DNA of 14,447 nucleotides, taken from NCBI GenBank assembly GCA_023266245.1, contig JAHFRO010000056.1:1-14447 (forward strand), written 5' to 3'. This document shows, one piece after another, positions 1 to 5,553 of this stretch. Source of the DNA: Betaproteobacteria bacterium (GTDB lineage: Bacteria; Pseudomonadota; Gammaproteobacteria; Burkholderiales; SG8-41). The position numbers and the translations under genes are program-made. Every line of letters starts with the position of its first letter. Position 1 is the stretch's first letter. The notes beneath the pieces were generated by a model. The model did not search any database. It saw only the letters and a list, made by a program, of their open reading frames with translations, and was not told the origin of the DNA.

Positions 1-50
1 TCGTCGCGCGCGTGCGCCATGACGCCTGGCGTGCGCTGACTAAAAACTAA
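1..50 (+). CDS. possible 3' end of an upstream gene
   Basis: The frame starting at base 3 is open from the window edge to a TAA at 48-50 and would encode a C-terminal tail ending WRALTKN. Codon third positions are G/C-rich, as in real genes of this window. Frame 1 is also open to a TGA at 37-39 with similar codon use, so the frame is uncertain. A repeat starts four bases after the TAA, matching the repeat-after-stop pattern seen elsewhere in the window. The fragment is too short to name a family. Confidence 0.3.
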   Translation, partial: VARVRHDAWRALTKN

Positions 51-53
51 TGG

Positions 54-86
54 AACCGCAGATAAACGCAGATAAACGCGGATAAA
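54..86 (+). repeat. 10-bp-period repeat, unit CGCAGATAAA
   Basis: Three consecutive units of about 10 bp (CGCAGATAAA, CGCAGATAAA, CGCGGATAAA) preceded by AAC. The same unit appears inverted at 1241-1253, 1684-1694 and 10541-10555, and directly at 10460-10490. It is non-coding and lies just after a possible gene end. Confidence 0.8.
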
Positions 87-98
87 AACAAGAATTTG

Positions 99-120
99 AA
101 CCGCCAAGGCGCCAAGAAAA
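99..120 (+). repeat. 8-bp-period repeat, unit CGCCAAGG
   Basis: AACCGCCAAGGCGCCAAG is two units of CGCCAAGG with the AAC lead-in also seen in the neighbouring family. Related copies lie at 1271-1287, 1713-1738, 1757-1776, 1790-1818 (all inverted) and 9747-9770 (direct). Confidence 0.8.
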
Positions 121-129
121 TCTAATCAA

Positions 130-162
130 GCCGCCGATGAACGCCGATGAACGTCGATAGAC
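130..162 (+). repeat. 10-bp-period repeat, unit CGCCGATGAA
   Basis: Three units (CGCCGATGAA, CGCCGATGAA, CGTCGATAGA). It is a variant of the CGCAGATAAA family with CC for CA. The same variant forms the two outer arms at 14054-14084 and 14191-14221. Together with 54-86 and 99-120 this makes three repeat types in a row within 110 bp. Confidence 0.8.
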
Positions 163-349
163 ATTGTTTGACGGAGCCACGTCTAAAGCGTCTATGAAGG
201 GCTGCAAACGGCCAACAGCGGACGTTCGCTATGCGGAATCACCACACGCAACGAAAGTCTAATAATGACGAATGGACGACGATCTGGCGCTATCGGACAT
301 TGCACCGTTGGGGGAACAACAGCTTTGATTGGGGGAACAGTTTGAGCAA
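163..349. other. gene-free stretch before the cassette
   Basis: I see no supported gene on either strand and no remnant of an integron integrase. The only structure noted is a direct repeat TTGGGGGAACA at 308-318 and 329-339, 21 bp apart, which is two helical turns on one DNA face. Such spacing can mark a protein-binding array, but nothing else supports that here. Confidence 0.5.
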
Positions 350-353
350 TTAT
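325..353 (+). promoter_or_regulatory. weak sigma-70-like promoter candidate ahead of the cassette gene
   Basis: TTGATT (325-330), a 17-bp spacer and AATTAT (348-353) match the consensus at 4 of 6 positions each. It would drive the gene at 431 from outside the cassette, the role played by Pc in integrons. The match is weak and could be chance. Confidence 0.3.
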
Positions 354-406
354 CTGGACGTTCCGACGTTATCCGGACACGGGTGTCGGATTAAAACAAG
401 TTAGGC
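350..406 (+). other. attI-like recombination site (no integrase gene in view)
   Basis: The segment ends in a GTTRRRY core, GTTAGGC, at 400-406. It is preceded by TTAAAACAA, much like the TAAAACAAA directly before the core of the class 1 integron attI1 site as I recall it. A hairpin (arms 372-380 and 383-390, one bulge) precedes it, and attI1 also has a small GC hairpin there. Two direct repeats TTATCYGGAC lie at 350-359 and 369-378, placed like accessory integrase sites. No intI is visible within 400 bp upstream, so this could instead be an opportunistic insertion site. Confidence 0.5.
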
Positions 407-1098
407 CGATCAAGGAGAGGACTGGAGACTATGAGGCAGGAGACCTATGTCGTCGAAGTAAACAGCAGCGCCAAGGTTAAGCTCGGTAATCTTGTCCTTA
501 GTGTCCGGAAGAGCAATTTTGACAAGGTAGAACTCGTGGTCGGGCACCCTGGTCTGCCAAACATCGACAAAGCATTGAGAATCGGCGAGGCAGTGCTCTT
601 CGAGACGCCCGACGACGGCATTCTCGAAGTGCGAGCCTTGGCCACAAATCACAACCGGGCGGAACTCCTTGTCAGTCAGGTGTCCCCCCGCCTAGGTATC
701 GCGGGCGGGCTGGTTATCGAAGACCCGAACAACTCGCCGTTCACTCCGAGCGAACTCATACGGATCGCGGATAGCCTCAAGAGCATCGGCGTCACGATTC
801 GCCGGCGGTCAGATGTTGCCCCTGAACAGCTTGAGCTGATTCAGAGGAAACTCGACGAGATGGAGGCGGCATCACGGCGTCTCGGGCGCAAAGACTGGAT
901 AACCTATGTAGCGGGGACTCTGACCAGCATATGCGTTTCGGCTGCTTTCGCTCCTGACGTATCAAAAGCTCTATTTCAGTCCGCCAACTCGGCGCTGTCT
1001 TGGCTCTTCTATAATGCCTTGCAATTGCTTGCATGAGTTAGGCCCGGCCTAACCCCTCGTTCCAGCGGACCGCCTCCGACGTCCGTTGAGCTCAAACG
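401..1098 (+). mobile_element. integron-type gene cassette (single)
   Basis: Three independent signs agree. The left junction is a GTTAGGC core at 400-406. The right end has the box order of an attC site, with its core GTTGAAC at 1098-1104. The R'' box GCCTAAC at 1047-1053 is the exact reverse complement of GTTAGGC at the left junction, as expected when a cassette circularises and its own first bases complete the attC. One ORF fills the interior, with its stop directly before attC. Cutting after the G of each core gives a 698-bp cassette. No second attC and no integrase are seen, so this is a lone cassette, an integron remnant or an off-site insertion. Confidence 0.72.
431..1036 (+). CDS. cassette-borne protein of unknown function, probable membrane-anchored C-terminus
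   Basis: The 201-residue product matches no family I can name. Residues 1-90 read as a beta-rich domain of alternating hydrophobic strands. Residues 103-150 include a charged helical stretch (PEQLELIQRKLDEMEAASRR). Residues 154-201 are hydrophobic, with two candidate membrane segments near 157-175 and 179-200, the first preceded by the basic RRLGRKDW, so the N-domain probably faces the cytoplasm. Start: ATG at 431 with AAGGAGAGG at 412-420 upstream. The spacing is longish, and GGAG at 424-427 is too close. It lies inside the cassette and its stop is directly before attC. Base composition looks less GC-rich than the downstream operon, consistent with transfer. Integron cassettes often carry toxins, phage-defence or accessory proteins, but nothing here fixes a role. 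Confidence 0.8.
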   Translation: MRQETYVVEVNSSAKVKLGNLVLSVRKSNFDKVELVVGHPGLPNIDKALRIGEAVLFETPDDGILEVRALATNHNRAELLVSQVSPRLGIAGGLVIEDPNNSPFTPSELIRIADSLKSIGVTIRRRSDVAPEQLELIQRKLDEMEAASRRLGRKDWITYVAGTLTSICVSAAFAPDVSKALFQSANSALSWLFYNALQLLA

Positions 1099-1104
1099 TT
1101 GAAC
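1037..1104 (+). other. attC site (59-base-element type) of the cassette
   Basis: In order: R'' GCCTAAC 1047-1053, L'' region TCGTTCCAGC 1057-1066, a central arm AGCGGAC (1064-1070) pairing with GTCCGTT (1081-1087, one G-T), L' region GCTCAAAC 1090-1097, and R' GTTGAAC 1098-1104. The TCGTTC-AGC and CTCAA-CGTT phrases are typical of attC sites such as that of aadA. Directly before it, 1037-1053 is a perfect 17-bp palindrome, GTTAGGCC-C-GGCCTAAC, that includes R''. A covariance-model scan would settle the call. Confidence 0.72.
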
Positions 1105-1205
1105 GACCGCTTTCGGGAAATGCGAATGGCGGGTTTGGGTCGTTTTCGGCAATTGGCTTCGAGCGCTATCTGTCAGATCAAGTCTGAACTGCTGCACCTG
1201 AATAC
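1105..1205. other. spacer between cassette and first terminator hairpin
   Basis: No gene or second attC is seen. This should be the right half of the pre-insertion site: joining 391-400 to 1099 onward would restore TTAAAACAAGTTGAACG. Confidence 0.4.
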
Positions 1206-1233
1206 AAAACGGACACGCTTGCGTGCCCGTTTT
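1206..1233. terminator. bidirectional intrinsic terminator hairpin
   Basis: AAAACGGACACGC (1206-1218) pairs with GCGTGCCCGTTTT (1221-1233) around a TT loop, with one mismatch. The A-tract on one side and T-tract on the other make it terminator-like in both directions. It lies between two convergent genes: the cassette gene on plus and the antitoxin on minus. A near-copy is at 1659-1686. Confidence 0.65.
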
Positions 1234-1287
1234 ATCTTCGATTATCTGCGGCTACACAGTTTTTGATTTCTTTGGCGCCTTGGCGGC
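1234..1287 (-). repeat. inverted copies of the CGCAGATAA and CGCCAAGG repeats
   Basis: TTATCTGCGGCTACA at 1243-1257 is the reverse of the CGCAGATAA family. TTTGGCGCCTTGGCGG at 1271-1286 is the reverse of the CGCCAAGG family and sits directly beside the antitoxin stop codon (1288-1290). The same succession of hairpin, TATCTGCGGCTACA and TTGGCGCCTTGGCGG is repeated at 1659-1738. Confidence 0.75.
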
Positions 1288-1578
1288 TCAGCTTTTATTT
1301 TTCGTTTTTGAGCGCGCCGTTAGACCTCGCAAGTATTCAGGCATCTCCTGGCGCAGTACCTGGCGAAGCACCTTCTCGGTGATCGGCTGATCGGTTTCAG
1401 CCAGATACTTTCGAAGCGCCTCGTTCATCATGGTCTGGTAACCCGACCCGGCCTTCTCCGCTCGCGCCCGGAATGCATCAAGCACCGCGTTGTCAATGAA
1501 AATGGAGATGCGCGTCTTCCCCTTCTGGGGAACGACGGCACCACGTTTGCCTTTCGAGAAGTCGTATTCAGCTCTCAT
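1288..1578 (-). CDS. BrnA-family antitoxin, no BrnT partner (orphan)
   Basis: The 96-residue product has the BrnA pattern: an N-terminal EYDFSKGKRGAV block, then KTRISIFIDNAVLDAFRARA (a ribbon-helix-helix strand plus helix) and GYQTMMNEALRKYL, and a basic tail SKTKNKS. In the known type II system BrnA binds and neutralises the RNase BrnT and represses the brnTA promoter. brnT normally precedes brnA, but here the upstream DNA (1579-1825) holds only a promoter-like region and repeats, so the toxin is absent. The ATG at 1578 fits the family N-terminus. An ATG at 1626 would add 16 untypical residues and lies at the -35 of the likely promoter. It could act as a stand-alone repressor, an anti-addiction module or a leftover. 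The stop codon abuts a repeat. Confidence 0.8.
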   Translation of the reverse strand: MRAEYDFSKGKRGAVVPQKGKTRISIFIDNAVLDAFRARAEKAGSGYQTMMNEALRKYLAETDQPITEKVLRQVLRQEMPEYLRGLTARSKTKNKS

Positions 1579-1587
1579 ACTGGAACC

Positions 1588-1626
1588 GCATACGGCAATG
1601 ATATATACATTGTATGCATACGGCAA
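1588..1626 (-). promoter_or_regulatory. promoter with operator-like repeats for the antitoxin gene
   Basis: Read on minus, TTGCCG (1626-1621), a 17-bp spacer and TATCAT (1603-1598) form a sigma-70-like promoter about 20 bp before the ATG. It overlaps an 11-bp direct repeat GCATACGGCAA (1588-1598 and 1616-1626, 28 bp apart) and a perfect palindrome GTATGCATAC (1612-1621). This layout suits autorepression by a ribbon-helix-helix protein, as known for BrnA; binding here is inferred. Confidence 0.55.
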
Positions 1627-1658
1627 GCTGCTGGCATTGCGGCGGAAATCGCGGAAGC

Positions 1659-1686
1659 AAAACAGGCACGCTAGCGTACCCGTTTT
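1659..1686. terminator. bidirectional terminator hairpin, near-copy of 1206-1233
   Basis: A 28-bp inverted repeat with AAAAC and GTTTT ends around GCTAGC, with two mismatched positions. Its place after the end of the five-gene minus-strand operon suggests it stops that transcript. It shares most of its bases with the hairpin at 1206-1233. Confidence 0.55.
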
Positions 1687-1818
1687 ATCTGCGGCTACAT
1701 ATTCTTTGTTTTTTGGCGTCTTGGCGCCTTGGCGGTTAATTTTGGATTTGTTTTTCCTTGGCGTTCTTAGCGGTTAAATTATTGTTCTTCTTGGCGGCCT
1801 TGGCGTCTTGGCGGCTAA
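1684..1818 (-). repeat. cluster of inverted CGCAGATAA and CGCCAAGG repeats
   Basis: One TTATCTGCGGCTACA (1685-1699) is followed by three inverted CGCCAAGG-family copies: 1713-1738 (three units, ends GCGGTTAA), 1757-1776 (degenerate, ends GCGGTTAA) and 1790-1818 (three units, ends GCGGCTAA). The third ends seven bases before the stop codon of the gene at 1826. This fills the whole gap; there is no gene here. Confidence 0.8.
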
Positions 1819-1825
1819 TTTCCGG

Positions 1826-3175
1826 TCATAAAGCGAAATCGAGCGCGCTGAAATCAGCCACCCGCTCCGCCTCTGCGAGCTGCGCGAACAGGCGCTCCGC
1901 CTTCGCGCGGTCGCGGTGCGAAGTCAACTTCAGGAATTTCTCGAAGAGCTCGGCGCGGCTCAGCGGCTTGCCCGGCATCCCCTTGAAGTCCTGCCCTTCG
2001 CCGTAAACTTCCTTGCCGCCCTTCAGCCGCAGTGCAACCCGGCTGGCAAGCGCCGTATCGCGGGGCGCCGCCGCGCGCAGTGTCACCTGTGCCGTGCGCG
2101 CGAGCGCGCGTATCGCCGGGTCGGCAAGCGCCTCCTCCGAGAAGACGCGCGGATCGGTCGGGTCGCGGAACAGGGCGAGCGCGGTGCAGAACGGCGTCGA
2201 GTACTGCGCCATCGCCAGGTCCTGCGGCTCGTTGATCGCGTGATGGCTCACCATCTTTTCCGCGCCGGCAATACTGATCTGAACCACATCGCTGCCCGAG
2301 AGTCCGTGCCGGGCCTTGAGATCGAGAACCAGCGTCACCGGCACGTGCGCGGTGATGTGGCACGCGTAGCGCTTGATCGTGGTCTTGAGCACGTGCCACT
2401 CCTCGCCGCACGACCGGGTGAGGCGCGCCGGCTCCGCATCCCGGCAGAACGTGTTGAGAAAACCGAATTTCCCTTCCAATACGCCTTCGGGGCCGGTGTA
2501 GCCGTCGCGGGCGAGCACCGCAGCCATGAAGCCGCCCTCCGCGGCGCGCCCGAGGTGCAGGCGCTTGACCATGCCGCCGCCGGAACGGGAGAACTCCAGC
2601 AGGCCGGAGCACAGGGAGCCGGCGATGCCGAGCGCGTTGGCCATGCGCTGCGCATCGAGCTCCATCAGCTTCCCCACCACGACCGCGCCACCGAAGACGC
2701 CCGTCAGCCCCGGCGCGTGGAAGCCGAGTTTCTCGCTCGAATGGCGCGCGGCGTCTCCGATCCGGTACATCACCTCGTAGCCCGCGACCATCGCCGCGAG
2801 CAGGTCCTTGCCGTTTTTCCCGCGGCCTTGCGCAACGGCCAGGCCCGGCACGGCAAGCGAGGCGCCGGGGTGCACCCCGACGCTCGGCTGGCACAGGCAG
2901 TCAAGCTCGAAGGCGTGCGCAAGCGCGCCGTTGGCGAGCGACGCGAACGGCGCGCGCACCTTGATCCCGGTGCCGAGCACGCTCGATCCGCCCGGCGCGC
3001 TGTTGCGCTTCGCGTACTCGATGACGATCTTGCTCCACGGCAACTCCGCACCGAACACGCAGGCACCGATCGTATCAATCAGGCAATCTTTCGTTCGCTC
3101 CATGACTTCGCGCGGAATGCGCTCATAGGCAAGGCCGACGGCGAACTGGGCGAGCGTGTGCGCGGCGGTCGTCAT
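1826..3175 (-). CDS. MmgE/PrpD family protein (second copy in the operon)
   Basis: The 449-residue product has the usual length and blocks of the MmgE/PrpD family (2-methylcitrate dehydratase and relatives; cis-aconitate decarboxylase is a cousin). Visible: DCLIDTIGACVFG (30-42), the active-site-region pattern H87..E90.D92...H102P103G, GYEVMYRIGD (132-141), FHAPGLTGVFGG (152-163), and the K204..H207LG...G stretch leading to GYTGPEGVLEGKFGF (225-239). It is probably cytoplasmic, acting on a carboxylic acid. The real substrate is unknown; family members are often annotated as 2-methylcitrate dehydratase without proof. Its ATG overlaps the TGA of the Bug gene by four bases (ATGA), implying translational coupling. 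Last gene of the operon. Confidence 0.9.
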   Translation of the reverse strand: MTTAAHTLAQFAVGLAYERIPREVMERTKDCLIDTIGACVFGAELPWSKIVIEYAKRNSAPGGSSVLGTGIKVRAPFASLANGALAHAFELDCLCQPSVGVHPGASLAVPGLAVAQGRGKNGKDLLAAMVAGYEVMYRIGDAARHSSEKLGFHAPGLTGVFGGAVVVGKLMELDAQRMANALGIAGSLCSGLLEFSRSGGGMVKRLHLGRAAEGGFMAAVLARDGYTGPEGVLEGKFGFLNTFCRDAEPARLTRSCGEEWHVLKTTIKRYACHITAHVPVTLVLDLKARHGLSGSDVVQISIAGAEKMVSHHAINEPQDLAMAQYSTPFCTALALFRDPTDPRVFSEEALADPAIRALARTAQVTLRAAAPRDTALASRVALRLKGGKEVYGEGQDFKGMPGKPLSRAELFEKFLKLTSHRDRAKAERLFAQLAEAERVADFSALDFAL

Positions 3176-4170
3176 TTTGCGAGCCCCGCTCCCGTCAGGG
3201 CATCCTTCAATTGGGCGTACTGGGCGTCAAGGTAGCGACGGGTGTCGCGGCTGTTCATGTAAGTGTTCTCCCAGAAATTGGCTTCAAGGTCTTTTTTCCA
3301 GTCGTCGGCCTGCGCGAGCCTGGCCGCGACCTCGTCCCAATACGCGACCTGTGCCGGGCTGAGGCCCGGGGTCCCGATCATCAGGCGGAAATTATCCACC
3401 ACCGCATCCACGCCCTGCTCCTTGAGCGTGGGCACCGCGGCGAGCGCGCCGCCCAGGCGCTTCGGCGCGGACATCGCGAGCATGCGCAGCGCCCCGGACT
3501 GGAGATGCGGCAGGATCAGCGAGGCGCTCGACACCATCACGTCCACGTGCCCGCCGAGCACCGCGACAGCCGATTCGGCAGAGGACTTGAATACCACGGT
3601 CTTCAACTTCCTCACATCGCCCGCGGCAGCGCGCGCGACCAGCGCCGCGGCGACGTGATTGACGCCGCCCAGGCTGGTGCCCACCGCGAAGCTGACGGCG
3701 GAGGTGTCCTTGCCGAGCCGCGAGATCAGGTCCCTGAGTGTCCGGATTGGCGAATCGCCCCTGACAGCAAGACCGACATACTCGCTGTTGAGGAGCGCCA
3801 CCGGCGTGAAGTCAGTGTAATGGTACGGGCTCGTGCCGCTGATGTGGTTGGTGAGGAGAACCGCCGAAACGATTTGCAGATAATGCGGGTCCGCGGCGTG
3901 CTGCTTGAGATAGGCGAGGCTAACCTGACCGGCGCCGCCCGATTTGTTGACCACCGTGACCGGGACTTCCAGCGCGCGCTTCTCCTGCCAGATCCTCTGG
4001 ATCAGCCGCGCGGTCTTGTCGGTGCCGCCGCCGGGACCCGAGGGCACGATGAGCTCGACCGCTTTTTCGGGCTTCCACGCGGCCGGCTGCGCAGCGCTGC
4101 CACCGGTCCACAAAGCAAGCCAGGCGAGCGCCGCCAGGCATGGTGCGCCGCATCCGCCGCGTATCCTCAT
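3172..4170 (-). CDS. Bug-family (TctC-like) periplasmic substrate-binding protein, copy 2
   Basis: 332 residues. An N-terminal signal peptide (basic MRIRGG, then a hydrophobic core to about residue 27, cleavage likely near GSAA) is followed by the Bug signature: WKPEKAVELIVPSGPGGGTD (start of mature protein), YTDFTPVALL and GGHVDVMV. These proteins bind small carboxylates in the periplasm and serve tripartite tricarboxylate transporters or sensors. No TctA/TctB membrane genes are in the window. It aligns along its whole length with the Bug protein at 5554-6561 and shares the C-terminal GLAK, so the two are paralogues. Start: ATG at 4170 with GGAGG in the end of the preceding gene. One base separates it from the upstream stop. 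Confidence 0.92.
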   Translation of the reverse strand: MRIRGGCGAPCLAALAWLALWTGGSAAQPAAWKPEKAVELIVPSGPGGGTDKTARLIQRIWQEKRALEVPVTVVNKSGGAGQVSLAYLKQHAADPHYLQIVSAVLLTNHISGTSPYHYTDFTPVALLNSEYVGLAVRGDSPIRTLRDLISRLGKDTSAVSFAVGTSLGGVNHVAAALVARAAAGDVRKLKTVVFKSSAESAVAVLGGHVDVMVSSASLILPHLQSGALRMLAMSAPKRLGGALAAVPTLKEQGVDAVVDNFRLMIGTPGLSPAQVAYWDEVAARLAQADDWKKDLEANFWENTYMNSRDTRRYLDAQYAQLKDALTGAGLAK

Positions 4171-4171
4171 C

Positions 4172-5512
4172 TCAGCCTCCGTTCAGCGCCATCATCAGCG
4201 GCTTGATGCTCGCTGCGCTTTCCAGCGCCTTGAGCAGCTTCGCAACTTGCGCGCACTTTTCTCGGCCGAAGCGCGGCACTACCAGCGCATCGAACTTGCC
4301 GTCGAGCTCGGCGGCGTCCATCGGCCGGTGCCGGACATCCTCGGTCAGCGTCTTTCCCGCGCGCGTCCTGACGGTCACGATCGCGTGGCGGCCGGCTTCC
4401 ATGCTCTTCCAGTCCTCGCGCCCGACGAATTTCACGCGCTGCTGCATGTCCTGCGCCGCGGCGTCGAGCGCGCCGGCGGGATCGTGCAGCTGGTAGAAAT
4501 CGAGCTTACCGCGGGCGGCGGCAATCGCGCACACGGCGAGGGCCGATATCGAAGCGTGGCGCGTGGTCGGGACGCGGTGCAGGCTGCGCTGCGGGATCTG
4601 CACTTCAATGGCGGCGATGTCTCCAGGCTGCAGCGCGTGCTGCTCGATGAGGTGAAACAAACCCTGAAGATAGGTCTGGTTGGGGCTGCCCACGGGATAG
4701 CGCTTGTGCATGACGTCGGTGATCGAGTAAACCTCGCCCAGCCCTTTCAGCATCTCGCCGCCCGCGTCCGGCGCGCCGAGATAGGCGTCGAACAGGCTGT
4801 GCGAGCCGTCGAGGATATCGAGCGGCGCGTGGCAACCCTGTTGCGCGAGCAGCGCGGCGGTGACGCCGTTGCGGTTGGCGGCGCCTACCTGGAAGGTCTT
4901 GCCCATGTGCGCGGGGTCCTTGGTCATGTTGTCGGGACCCGCGGCCTGATACGCGGCGAGGCACAGCGCGACCTGCATCTGGTTGCGGTTCAAGCCGAGC
5001 AGGACGCCGGCGGCGACGGCGGAGCTGACCGCACCCACCACCGCCGTCGGGTAGAAACGCCGGGCGACGTAATCGCGCTCGCGATAGAAGATGGTCATGA
5101 GTCTTCCACCCACCTCGTAGCCGAGAGCGACCGCGCGCAGCACGTCCCTGCCGCTGGCGTTGATCCACTGCCCGAGCGTAAGCGCGGTCGGCACCGGCCC
5201 CGCGGCGACGTGGCCGCCGACCGAGGCGAGGTGCACCGGATCGACCTCGTCGCCGTGCGCCATGCCGCCGTTCGCCATCGCCGCGTTGACGAGGCTGGTC
5301 AGCCCGGCGTGACCGATCATCGTGCACTCGGCGTTGCCGCCCATGCGCCGCAGGAAATGCACGATGGCGGTCACTTCCGGCAGTTGCGAGCACGCAATCA
5401 TGCCGCCGATCGAATCGAACACGACATCGACGGCTTTTTGGCGCGCCGCGGCCGGGATGTGCTCCCAGCGCTGCCCGCACAGCCATTCCGCAAGCGTCTC
5501 GGTGACCCCCAT
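4172..5512 (-). CDS. MmgE/PrpD family protein (first copy in the operon)
   Basis: 446 residues from the ATG at 5512, chosen because GGAAGGGG lies directly before it and the MmgE/PrpD N-terminus (ETLAEWL, then VVFDSIGG 30-37) begins there. A longer in-frame start at 5683 would run far into the upstream gene. Blocks: AHGDEVDPVHLASVGGH (85-101, the H..D....H region), GYEVGGRL (131-138), FYPTAVVGAVSSA (153-165), GKTFQVGAANRNGVTAALLA (204-223) and PLDILDG. Same family as the gene at 1826 but clearly diverged, so the two probably act on different substrates or steps. It follows its Bug partner by 41 bp and precedes the second Bug gene by one base. Substrate unknown. Confidence 0.9.
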   Translation of the reverse strand: MGVTETLAEWLCGQRWEHIPAAARQKAVDVVFDSIGGMIACSQLPEVTAIVHFLRRMGGNAECTMIGHAGLTSLVNAAMANGGMAHGDEVDPVHLASVGGHVAAGPVPTALTLGQWINASGRDVLRAVALGYEVGGRLMTIFYRERDYVARRFYPTAVVGAVSSAVAAGVLLGLNRNQMQVALCLAAYQAAGPDNMTKDPAHMGKTFQVGAANRNGVTAALLAQQGCHAPLDILDGSHSLFDAYLGAPDAGGEMLKGLGEVYSITDVMHKRYPVGSPNQTYLQGLFHLIEQHALQPGDIAAIEVQIPQRSLHRVPTTRHASISALAVCAIAAARGKLDFYQLHDPAGALDAAAQDMQQRVKFVGREDWKSMEAGRHAIVTVRTRAGKTLTEDVRHRPMDAAELDGKFDALVVPRFGREKCAQVAKLLKALESAASIKPLMMALNGG

Positions 5513-5553
5513 CCCCTTCCTGCTCCCGCAGCCCGGCCTGTGCGCGAGGGCTG

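Noticed and set aside
54..162. CRISPR array
   Set aside because: Units of 7-10 bp are directly abutting with no unique spacers of 25-40 bp, and there are no cas genes.
1..349. Integron integrase gene or remnant upstream of the attI-like site
   Set aside because: Neither strand holds an open frame or a tyrosine-recombinase motif. The stretch is repeats plus an unassigned 190 bp.
1105..1205. A second gene cassette after the attC
   Set aside because: No second set of R''/L'' boxes or an ORF is seen before the terminator hairpin.
1579..1825. BrnT toxin gene or pseudogene upstream of the antitoxin
   Set aside because: The DNA is promoter, terminator and repeats. No frame reads like BrnT, even as a fragment.
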